In this document: piece after piece, positions 11,781 through 23,700 of the stretch
Layout: every line of letters starts with the position of its first letter
How positions within the stretch are numbered: position 1 is the first letter of the stretch
NCBI GenBank assembly: GCA_008360955.1
Contig: LUCM01004215.1
Coordinates: 124,001-188,000 of the forward strand
DNA from: Fasciolopsis buskii
Lineage: Eukaryota > Platyhelminthes > Trematoda > Plagiorchiida > Fasciolidae
Direction of reading: 5' to 3'
Length of the DNA: 64,000 bases
The notes under the pieces: generated by a model
Told to the model about the DNA's origin: nothing
Databases searched by the model: none
Seen by the model: the letters and a program-made list of their open reading frames with translations, nothing else
Program-made: the position numbers and the translations under genes

Positions 11781-14700
11781 CTGTTGAAAAATAGACAACA
11801 GTATTACGGTACTGATAAACAACTGACACAGCATTTGCGCATCTTGCCGAAATGGGTCGGCTCACTTCGAACCTACTGCTACGGTGCAGTGATAAATGAA
11901 ATGACGCAAGACGTAGGAAAACTGGTGTTAGGAAAATTTAGTAAGACTTGATTTTGCATTATTTTATGAAGATACGGAATGGTGTAATTGACGAGAATGG
12001 ACAAAAATACAGATGATCAGGAACAGTTAGGGGAAAGAAACATGGCCGTTCTGTTCACTGTTCCTTCACGGTTTTCCTTCATTTTAATGTATGGCGGTTT
12101 TTACAGGAGACAAAAAAGTAGCCACAGTTAATTTTCGATTATTGAGTGAGAAGTGTCCTGCCGAATTCAAACCCAGGACATTGACTCATCACAATTGGTT
12201 CTTAAGATTCAAGGCGACCACTTGGTAATTAGTTTGACCCTATATTACAGTCAAGAAGGGGGCAAGTTGGCGGGAAAATTGAACGGCTGAAAACATCCAT
12301 TGTAACTTTGCAAATCTTGCCACTTGGTTCGAGCCCATACTTTGGTACAACAACTTCTTGAACTGTTCTAGCTGATGTCAGTGAGATCACAAATCACCAG
12401 CGACAATAAGAGGATGATGAACAGATTGGTTACATGATGGTTGTTATTGACTGAACAATTTTAAGTAGTCCTTGATCTAGCAGATTAGCGGTTGAACGAT
12501 GTCATGTGTGCATGGTTTGTTATTCCCTCTCAAAAAGACAGAGCATCAGAGAACAGTTCAGACCAATAAATGTGCAGTTATTTATTCGTGCAGGATTAGA
12601 ATGGTCTAAGAGATAAAATCTGAGTTAGTAGGGCAATTCGAAAAAGAAGCTTTGAAGAAAATGAACCCGGAACAAAGACCGATAGGCGAGTAAGGTCTGT
12701 GGGGAATGCTGGTCATATTTCGATGTCCCGTGTCAATTCCGGCAAAAAGAGAGTATGAGGGGAAGCTACTTCGTGTAGGACAACTGTTCTTTGAGCTCGC
12801 ATTCTAGTTTACTCAGCCCACAGAAATCTAACGTCTTTACAGCCCGATTAGTTGTTTTTTAACTTAAATAAGCATCCTCCAAACCAGATCGGCATCCAAG
12901 CGTACAGATTAATTTATCGCAGTTTCTGTCTGCTTCATGATGTCGGCTGGTCGTCACGGTTATGTTTGTGAAAACCCGGTAAAGTGATGAACTGGTTTCC
13001 CCTGCGGAGGCAGGCGATCATCTGCTTGTCAGAATGCTGGATTATATCTGGTTATCATATTAGAAACACACTGTAAACTCCCCTTCAAATGTAAGTTAGG
13101 TCTAACTGTTGCGTACACAGATTTTGGCACCCTAACGTCGCAGTGTAAATGTTAGGGAACACGGGGCTTCAGGAATCTGAGCGGACCATCCAGGGGACTT
13201 GGTGAGCAAGGTGACAAGATATATGAAGATTAGGAAGCGCGCGATGACTGGTGTGAATAAAGCAAATTATCTGCTGATCAAATTAATTGTTCCCGCTAAT
13301 AGCAGAATGCCAATCAATTAATACCAATTCAGACCACTGTCTGAAATGACAATCTGAGAGTCGCTGTGGGAGTGGGATTTCCTGTTTGGTCAGGCCTTCG
13401 CAGATGCATTCATGATCCACTAGGCAACTAAATTGACAACTCCGTGGTCATGTGACCATCTGAACATAGTCAATCTTCGACCAACCGCATGTGTCCTTAA
13501 AGGATTGTTTTCATTACTGCCCTAGTAACCGCATTTGGTGATTCTTATTGATGCTATGGGAAAACGGTATGCATATATATCGGAATTTCAGGAACGGTAA
13601 AGTAATAACCGATTTTGCCACGTTGAAGTTCGTAGACAGAACCATTCATTTCAAGCCGTGCTGATAATGGCCGATATTTTCTACACATCTGCCTGAATTT
13701 CATTTTCTGCCCTAAGAATTCATACCATTTTCCTCTTGGTGTATGCGCGCATGTGTCTGCTCCCATTTGGATTTGGTTATGCGAGGAGCTGATTGGATCA
13801 CTAAAATGCATGCAGAAAGTGAGACAAAAGCGGGTATGCACACACATGCACGTTTAATCTAGTTCTGACATTGTTCCCAACTGTCGCTTCAAAAGGCTGG
13901 GACATAAAAGCAACAGTCAGAATCGCATAAATATCTTTTTCATCCGCTACTCAACTTAATAATTACTATCATGTCTGCGCCTTGTCCAAATCGCTAAGCG
14001 AATGTAGGCAAGTGTATAATAGACAGACGGATAGGCCAACTCGAAGTAGTTGATGGCAGACTACGGAACAGGGGGTTTTGGTCCGATCATTATTGATGCA
14101 GATTCCTGATGGTTGATTTGAAGATGTTTGGAACGATAACCACAGTTAAATGAGACAGCCGCAGCAGCACGGGGAAGGGGAGCAATTCACTGCGAGGCCA
14201 ACGACTACACCGTAGTCGTCATTATCATCAGAATCCCACACCAGAGTGACACCTAAGCTGCGCGACAAATGCACTAGCAATTAACCTACTACAGTCTTGT
14301 GTGCGCGTCTGCTCGTGCGGGCCAGTGGTCACGTGGTTGGGCTATATCCAGCTTCCTAAACTCCGACAAAAATCAAGAAAGTAACCAGGATGTATTTTAA
14401 TAGTATCGTAGTATGCATGAATAAAGTGACTTGGGTGATGTTTGTCTGCTCACACGGATAAGGCAATTCGTGGAGAATGGCCCGAGGGGAGAGGTACAAC
14501 TTGTTCCGATTTAACGGGTCCTTCCATATTGCTTTTTCATTTGCTTTTTTCGCTGTTGTTTTTGTTCAAACTGAAACCGGATATGGTCATCTCCAGTCAG
14601 GTCTGTCTCCTCTTGGCCCAATCATAATATCCCATTCGGTTTCAATTATCCAGCTGATTGTTACATTTTAACGACGTAGATTCGCAAAGCCTACGCGCAC

Positions 14701-17700
14701 GAGAAATTATTCCGGGTGAATGTATAGGAATTACCGGAAGAACTTCTGTGGGTGTACGTCAGTTAATAGTAGTTGTAGCATTGGTGCACACTGGCAAAAT
14801 ACATTCGACATCCGACTTCGAACTTCTCCCTTGCACGCACATTGCCTAGTGTAAATAGACACACGAATATCCACAAGGTTGCATACCAATCCTTATCCGG
14901 GACTTTAATTAATTTATTCTTAAACACTGAACTGTCACGTAGGCGTTTGCTACTAAAACAGAGCACCCATTGAAATATTATATCCTGCTACCAGTCGGCA
15001 TGTATTGTGCGTACGTGTTTATGTTTACCGCAGTCCGACTGTATGTAGACTCATTCGAAATCCCTGCCACGGACGAAAGACAATAAACGGTTTGGAGTGG
15101 GGCGGCACTTGTAGGAAGAGTAGAAAATCCTCACTGCTGCTACAAATGCTACTGGTGTTGGTGGTGATGATGATGTGCTGAGTCTGGAATACTCACTGGA
15201 AAAGATAGGCACGCGAGCGATTTGGTGTGATGTGAGGATTGTCCGGCTGATAGCCAGCGAGAGAACTGAAGATAAACACATTAAACATTCAGACCAATCC
15301 ACTCGTTCTGTCACCTGTTCTGTCTATTTATTCCCACTTCCCACACTACCGTCGTGGTGACCTGTCCAGGCCAATGCTCGTCGGGCTCCGAAACATCCCC
15401 GAGGTACCACTTCTCTACAAGAACTCACAACACTACGCATGCTTAAATATGCGCATGCATACACATGCCCCATAGGTTTTACCTTGGTGCACAGCCGAGA
15501 GGATCAAGTTTATTAAGATTTACGAACAATTTTGTAAAATGCCGAAATGAGATGTCGTGCTCTATGCATGTGTTACTTTTATCACTTGTGGAGAATAAGA
15601 AGAATGACTTTGGCAGTTGCTTCAACTTGTAGATTCGCTTGGGATTTTGGAAAGGAATGTTTGTTCATGTGAAACGAGCCAACTGGAAAGGATACAATTT
15701 TGCATCTCAGTCAAACGTGAAACGATAAATAAGTAGACCAAGTAAATACAAAGGTATGCTGGGTGGAGGGAGGTAAAATTAACAACACCTAAGCTTGCTT
15801 GGGCAAATCAACTTTCATTTCCATCCCAAAAAAGTTTACTTTCAAGTGGAATATGCCGACACCGGTGGTTTGACAAACATCTACTGTCTGAGGTAGTAAA
15901 GTCTAAGTGGTACTGTCTGCGGGTCAGTAAATCTTGCAGATGTGCAAAACGTAGATTAGCAAAACGGGGAGTGATGATGTTCGTATGTTCTCAGGTAGCA
16001 CAATTCCGGCTCGTTGGAAAGTTTACGGTCTGGATAGTGTACACAGTCGATGATATGTCTTGACCATCCTGTCGGCTGATTAAACTCATTTAAAATATGC
16101 GAATTCAGATTCCAACGTGTTGGGTGGCAGATTTTTACTGCAGAAAGCAAACAACTAAGAAAAGCCAAGTAGTAAACAAAATCACCGTAAAATTCTACTT
16201 GGATTTTAACTGGTGACGTTGAACTGAAGGATGCTGCGATCCCAATACAATACGTCGTAATAAATTGCGGTTAATGAATTTAAACAATTTTGATATGAAC
16301 AAACATGGTGCTCGAGAGCGGGCGACGTCCATGACTAGATGCGAATCCCACATGAAGTCCGTGATGGTTACTTTTGGTCTATTGCAGTTGATCAATACAA
16401 TTAATCGTCAATTGACAGCCATTCGAATTTTGCATACTACCGATATTTTCACCAGAATCATCTGGTCATGCCTTCTGGAGAATCTAACCGTTGACTAGGA
16501 TGTTAATTGTTGTTTATTTTAAAGTGATTTGACAAAATATGCACTGTGCCTTGCACGAAACTCACGCTTTCCCTGACTTGGTTTAAGAAGTCTGATAACA
16601 GGCAACACCATTCTCACTTCTCCCTCATACAGCCTCTACAGCTGCAAAGACTGGGTAAACTGTGATCGTGATTGGTTTTGGACTGAAATTTACTTCGAAT
16701 TTGCGTATTCCAATTGACGGAATGCTGAGGGAAAGAAGTTGAACAGTGACCAATTCTGCTACCGGTAAGCACTATGAATAATGTCGTGGCGGACATACAC
16801 CAAACTGGATATTACGATTAAATTCAATCCTTCAGTAAAGTAGAATCCATTGTGAGCAGCAAACTAGAAAATAGGTTCTATTTTAGTAACTTAAACGTGT
16901 CACTAAATTCCAGAAGTTGTGGGTTCCGCAAACCAGACATGGGAAGTAGAAGGCAGAGTGAAATGAGTGTGCAAAGCAGAGAACAAATCCATCCAATTGA
17001 TCCAAATATAACTCCGAATAAAAAAGGATATGATCAATTTAAATGGACCGTCATCACGCTTCCACCATAGTACAGTTTATATTGACCCTGATGTAGCAGC
17101 CTAATCAACAATCTGTAGCCTTAGCTCTTTGACAGTCCACTACGGAATGATTGTTTTTATTAGGCTTACAATCCTCACGATTAAAAAGGGATGATTTCCG
17201 ACCCAGTTGAAAGTTGACGGAAGTCCTCAAGAAATGATGTAAAATTTTAAACATCGCGGAGAGATTATAGAACCTAACGGCTCAGAACAACTTATTTCAT
17301 CTACCATTTATGGGACATGCTTCCCTATTTATTCAGACTGATGCAAGTTTTACTGATGAATTTGATCTTTTCTGACTAGGAACCGACGGTTCAGCCCCGA
17401 TTTATGCAACTTTGGTGGAATATTATGGGTAAACGGTATCCACATGAGATGCATCGAAAATGATATTTCACTAGTACCCTTGGGCCTGCCGGAACTTTAA
17501 GAATGAGTTACAGTATGATTAACATCTGCGAAGTAAAAAGGATAAATGGAAAAATTGCAAGGACCGTAAGGGGCGTGGTAATCGGGAATATGCAATCCAT
17601 CTAGCACGCAATAAGAGATCTAAAGAAATCATATGGTCTGCCTGAACAAATCGTCACATCTAGGTGGAATTTGCATTAAGCATAACAGGTTCCCGTAAAA

Positions 17701-20700
17701 AATAGATTATTTCGAAAAAAATACTGCTGACAACGGCACAGTAATTAATTCCCGATTGGGCAAAATGTCAAGCTGTTTTCATGTTCGTGTACTCACATTA
17801 CGACCACAGAATCCTCCCAAAAGTTTTCCTTTCTGATCCGTTCCATCATAAATTCGCAGATAGTCATATCTAAATGAACAAAGCGTCTTGGATTAGAATA
17901 AAACTTGCAAAAGCTGTTATCTATAACAAAATACAGGAAGGATCAACGAAACACGGACCACGGTAACATGGATACAACGGTGGGCCATGATTAATTGCGA
18001 CACACTACTAATGAGTAACTAAAAGCAGATAATGTTAACTTGACAGGCTCCACATAAGCAACCGAAACACACGGTATTCTCCCTGGTTTACGGGTGGGTG
18101 GACCTGGTTCTGCTCATCAGTTGAACAACTTACGACTGATTTCAGAACACTGCTTATCAATAAAAGAGTTTTTAAAGTACCTCCCTATTTTAGTGTTTTT
18201 CATAAATGGTATGGGCCACAATCTGGCATAGGCAAACGTGGCTGATTTACGGAGGCGATCAGTGAGAATATTAGCTCAGTGGATTTGTTTGAGTCGACTC
18301 ACCATGTAGCGACCCTGTTGACCTTGACGCGGTGCTTAATGACGAATCGAGCGATAAACAACGGAATGATCTTTAATTTCAGAAAACAACGCGAAATACG
18401 TGCAATAATTAGTTACACGAAACATGCTGCGCACCGTTTCCCAGTTGTCAGGCCGAGTTATAGGTCTGGTTTAGTGGGTTAATCTTTATGGGAACATAGA
18501 AGTAGAAGAAACCGCCGATACAAGGGATTATTTACTGNNNNNNNNNNNNNNNNNNNNNNNNNNNNNNNNNNNNNNNNNNNNNNNNNNNNNNNNNNNNNNN
18601 NNNNNNNNNNNNNNNNNNNNNNNNNNNNNNNNNNNNNNNNNNNNNNNNNNNNNNNNNNNNNNNNNNNNNNNNNNNNNNNNNNNNNNNNNNNNNNNNNNNN
18701 NNNNNNNNNNNNNNNNNNNNNNNNNNNNNNNNNNNNNNNNNNNNNNNNNNNNNNNNNNNNNNNNNNNNNNNNNNNNNNNNNNNNNNNNNNNNNNNNNNNN
18801 NNNNNNNNNNNNNNNNNNNNNNNNNNNNNNNNNNNNNNNNNNNNNNNNNNNNNNNNNNNNNNNNNNNNNNNNNNNNNNNNNNNNNNNNNNNNNNNNNNNN
18901 NNNNNNNNNNNNNNNNNNNNNNNNNNNNNNNNNNNNNNNNNNNNNNNNNNNNNNNNNNNNNNNNNNNNNNNNNNNNNNNNNNNNNNNNNNNNNNNNNNNN
19001 NNNNNNNNNNNNNNNNNNNNNNNNNNNNNNNNNNNNNNNNNNNNNNNNNNNNNNNNNNNNNNNNNNNNNNNNNNNNNNNNNNNNNNNNNNNNNNNNNNNN
19101 NNNNNNNNNNNNNNNNNNNNNNNNNNNNNNNNNNNNNNNNNNNNNNNNNNNNNNNNNNNNNNNNNNNNNNNNNNNNNNNNNNNNNNNNNNNNNNNNNNNN
19201 NNNNNNNNNNNNNNNNNNNNNNNNNNNNTTATCCATGTACTTATTTATGCATGTATATGTACGTGTACGTGTGTTCGGGGTATGTATAAGCTTACTGATA
19301 TGGAACCGATTGGATGAATCAAATGTAAGTTTGGGATAAAGCAGGACAACAACAAGAACAACAACAAAAACAACAGCCTGGGGTGCAAGAAAAGCGTTGA
19401 GTTCTATTTGCTAGTCACATGTATATGAGGTGTTGCACATGGAACTTACCGGAATCTAGAAAGAGGTGTGGTTGATTTTGAACAGAATGTTAACGCCATA
19501 TTAATCTTTTGCACAGAACAAGCGAATCAAGCTAGCAGGTCTGAGGATTTCTGCTTCTAACTAATTTTAAATACGGAACTGAAACTGATAACTTGTAACT
19601 TTGAAGCCTTCGGATTATTTTCACTCTGATAGCTAGCAATCAAAGAGCATTTATAATAATCTACACCATTTCAGAATCACCTCAGAAACATACCAAGTTT
19701 AGTGAAAAATCACCTGTCTTCCACGAGATCCGGGAAATGCACAGCTGCTCACAGAATTTAGAGCGACTCGCGGGTAATAAGTTAACCTTTCAGTGCACAT
19801 GAAAAAGATTTAATTGGACGATGGGTCTCGTTTCAGACAGTCTACAGTATCTGCGCCTCAGCGACTGTTAGGTAGGTAAGCAGCTGAAAACCAGCTACAT
19901 GTTTCCATTACATCTGACTACTCCTTTTTACCCAGTTGGAAATACAAGTGTTTTCCTGTGAAAAGACATGAATTATACACAAAACGGACAATTATGTCCG
20001 ATTAAACTAGAGGCATTCACATATAAACTCGCCACCTTCTAAAAGAAAGCGGATTATTTAAACTAAGCGAAAAATCACCATCCTTTGTGAACTATCGGTG
20101 AAAAAGTCCACACAAGTCAAGCATGAGAACTCACGTGCACAGATTTTCTTCCTCCACCTCGAAATAAAGGAACCGTAAGAGGACCGTTTGGTTCTCAAAT
20201 TTCGAACTAATTGACCAATAACACTGTTGATTGGGTTCGTAATCCAAATCTCCGAATTTCGCATGAGAATACAAATTTTGAGGAGACGACTCGGCAGTTA
20301 GTTGACCACCACAAACTGAGACAGATTTGAAGAGATCAGAAGAGATGAGACTAGAATAGATGACAAACTGAATGGATGGTTAACGTAATGTACGATTCAC
20401 AACCGTTAGATATTACTAATTAGCGAGTTAATGAACACAGCAATTTGCATCCTATTGCCGACAAGATGATGCTATTATTATCACCAGTATAACAATAGCT
20501 TATTGTTATATTGCATTCCCAGTATTATTAAAACTAATAATGCTGATATTATTATGGATCCCCGGTTCAGGCTTGCGTTACTTGTATCAAAGTGCTTGCC
20601 CGTGCATCCAGTTTGTAGTAATGAATTGCAATACTGGTTGACGACCGGCTTCCCATATGGGTTGCTCGGAAAACAATCGATGTTCGACTAAACCAGCATT

Positions 20701-23700
20701 GTAGGCATGGGATATTCACATGTTTTGTGCTAAGGACTCTTGGGCAGTTTTATGTTTTACGTCTGCCTGTCCTAGTAACAAAACAGTTATGATCCATGCT
20801 GTATCTTTTTATGCACGGAACATTTTGTTTCATGGACATGTCATCTTAAGGATTGTTATACCGGGACTTTTTAGGTGCAAACATCCGTGAAGAATAACTA
20901 CAGGTTGTCACTTCAAGCATGGCATTAACCTTGCTGGTTGAAATATACAAAAAAGCCGTGTAACAGAGATCCTTCACAAATCCTAACATTATTTTCGCAA
21001 CTGCACGCATTAAAATGTGTGACTATGACATCCAAAGAACAGTACGCACGTATGTGCAACTGCTTGAGCGGGCCGAAGGGAACATCAACTTCACAAGAAC
21101 TTGCTGCTCCCGATGATGTCGTTCATCGTCAGTCTGTCATAAAATCATTTTTGAATGAGCCGAGAAGAAGCTGACTAGTAACTTAACTCTAAACTGTCAA
21201 GTATCTTTAAGTTTAGGAATGCGGAAAACAGTTAACGCCATGGTACCTTAGTGGATAGAAAAAACATCAACCAAGTTGGACTACTTAGAGTAGTATAACT
21301 ACACCGATAAACAATCTAGGTACCATAAAGTCGGATTTGAGAATGACGCGGCGGACAAGCTCGTATCCAGTGGCTCCCACTCACACTGTTACATCACATT
21401 AAATATGATTGATAGCAACCGAAATGAGGAATCCGGGTAACTGAATGAAGCGCATGAGTCGAGAGTGGAAAAGATGTACACTTGTGATCCAGATCCAACC
21501 CTGGATTAGAATAATTGTTCTCATAAGTTCAGCTCTTCTCCTTTGGATAGTTGGACAGGGATCAGGTGAGCTTCGACGTTTGAATGAACTGTTTCTAGGT
21601 GCTTGATGGAGTCATAAAACAGAATTTTCATAGGATGAAGAAAGGGCATAGAAGGCAAGCGTCCATAAGAAATCTATGTTCATCTGGTCTTTAGAGAAGA
21701 TATCATACCAGGCACCATATGATACTGTTTCTCAAGTTCAGTCGCTGAGTCCTTCTAAGAGGTTTGGCTCCGAGTTCGTTTCACATCCAAACTGGTCTTG
21801 TGGTTGCGATTAAACGGCAAGGGTCCAGACTGCGAAGCTGTTTTCTGCCTATAGTCGTTTACTTAACCTTATAGCATTGCACTCATTGACCCCAAAACGA
21901 TGAGCTTGTTCAAACCATTTCGCGGGCATCACAGGGCCTAGATGAACACCGGATCAACCAAAGTAGTTAACAGTGCCGTTTCCTCACATCCTGAAGAACC
22001 AGACCACTAGATCAGTTGTGATCGAACCTTTCCTTCTGATCTAGAAACTTTCAATTAGGCATTTAACGCTGCCTTATTGTCAGGTTTCTGTCAGTTGCGG
22101 AAGCTGTGAAAATTCTGTTTTATGACTCCATCAAGCACCTAGAAACAGTCCATTCAAACGTCGAAGCTCACCTGATCCCTGTCCAACTATCCAAAGGAGA
22201 AGAGCTGAACTTATGAGAACAATTATTCTAATCCAGGGTTGGATCTGGATCACAAGTGTACATCTTTTCCACTCTCGACTCATGCGCTTCATTCAGTTAC
22301 CCGGATTCCTCATTTCGGTGGCTATCGGTAATATTTATCGCTTGATTAAGAGCCACTGAATACGAGCTTGTCTGCCGTCTTATGTTTTTTTCACTGCGAC
22401 TTATGGTACCACCTGAACAATTAAACCATAGAATCTGCCACGCGGATTCCGGGCACCGATTTCTCGGCTGCGAGCACTCACCAGTTGTGTGTTGGGCCCG
22501 GAAACCTTTTCGCTGAACTGAACTGTCCGAATTAAATGTCAGGAACATTTTGTTTTGCGACGAAATGATCGGTCCTGGTTTTCGGCTACCACAGTACTGG
22601 CCCAGAATCGGGGCATTCTTGCTGAGCCCGTCATAGGCGACCAATCGATCATAGGTGCATTGCTGGTGTGATTCCAAATCAAAGTCGGCGAATATCTTCG
22701 AGACGAAAAGCAATTGACACAAAGAAGAAATACTATTATTTCGAAAAACAAAACGATTCAGGCCTTCGTGAGGAAAACTTATGCAATTCTTTCAATGTCT
22801 CGATTGAGTTGGAGTGTCAGCCCAATATGTTACTTGGGCATGCTTTATGGAGAATGAGAAATGGACACTGCCTTTGCTGAAGTGGATCGATTCCTCATCA
22901 TTAAGAAGCCTGTCTTTTGTTATACAATGTTGTCCACAATCAGGGCAAAATGATTAAACAGCCGACAGCAGACCGATGGCACCGATCCGTCTGCAGACTG
23001 ATAGAGCTGCTTACGTAATGATTGCTCGAATGGTTAGACACAGACATTTCATTGGATCTGTTCAATAGAGATTTCTGGATTTTGAGGAGAATCCCTTCAT
23101 TTATACTTGTCGCCAGTCTACAATTTGGGTCCATATAATGGAAACGGTCTGGAGTGTAATACAGTCAGGAGATTACAATCGTCCGGCCTCGAACCAAATG
23201 TGCATGAAATTTAACGCTGCGCAATTGTCATGGCAAATTCGTTCACAAAATCCTCAGATGAATCTCGGTTACCTCAGGTTGTAGAAACTGACCAGGATGC
23301 AATCGACTAAAGGAGAGATTTGAGTAGTGAAAATTTAGGAGTTTCTGGTAGAGTTAGTGATTTTGTGCTGTAGTGATTAGAAGGGCAATTAGTAGGGCAT
23401 GGAATTCTAAAATAAAATCAAGCAATCTGTAAATTACAATGATTGATTCAGTAAATTGGACAGATTTTGGTCACGGTTCATACGTGAGTTTGAATGTGAA
23501 CAGAGTGGAAGACTTTTCACATGTGGCCAGTTCCATTGGGTTTGAATTTCTTTAATCTCTCAAATGACTTACAATTTTGACGCGGTGACCTGGGGTAACA
23601 GTGATTTTCCACTGACATTGCTGCTTCATCGGATACTCATTGGGCCAGTTGGGCGTGATTATTTCACCGTCTGGAGAGGTGATTTCTTGTTGACATCCAG

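Larger units (their letters stand above)
21325..22405. repeat. Inverted repeat (fold-back element), arms about 300 bp, loop about 476 bp
   Basis: The left arm (21325-21630) recurs in reverse complement as the right arm (22107-22405). About 210 bp nearest the loop differ at one base that I could see. The outer 90 bp or so are alignable from ggtaccata onward but diverged, with indels. The element lies in the intron just 3' of the CUB4 exon. Each arm carries the same 53-codon frame, running inward. A transcript through it would fold into a long hairpin. It could be a fold-back transposon, a recent inverted duplication or an assembly palindrome. Confidence 0.9.
11781..22481 (-). other. Intron region between CUB4 and the last exon
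   Basis: About 10.7 kb that must contain the missing first part of CUB5 in one or more exons. It holds a SINE fragment, the assembly gap, a CAA tract and the inverted-repeat element. I found no exon here with CUB signatures such as CxW followed by YDYLE. Confidence 0.7.

Noticed and set aside
14160..14270. Minus-strand stretch [16 protein letters not shown] after tcgcgcag, considered as a CUB5 strand
   Set aside because: It lacks the third CUB cysteine and the YDYLE pattern; the similarity is too slight.
15956..16140. Minus-strand stretch after tgctttctgcag reading [18 protein letters not shown], considered as the CUB5 start
   Set aside because: The acceptor is good and phase 1 is open, with two cysteines about 27 residues apart, but the CxW and following CUB strands are absent and no proper donor follows.
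18105..18150. CTGATGAG on the minus strand as a hammerhead ribozyme core
   Set aside because: No GAAA at the needed distance and no flanking stems, so it is a chance match.
18532..19236. 234-codon minus-strand open frame
   Set aside because: It is made almost entirely of undetermined bases in the assembly gap.
22297..22481. Continuation of the CUB4 open frame past its donor
   Set aside because: The donor ACTG|gtgagt is strong and falls exactly at the end of the CUB4 homology; the extension runs into the inverted repeat.
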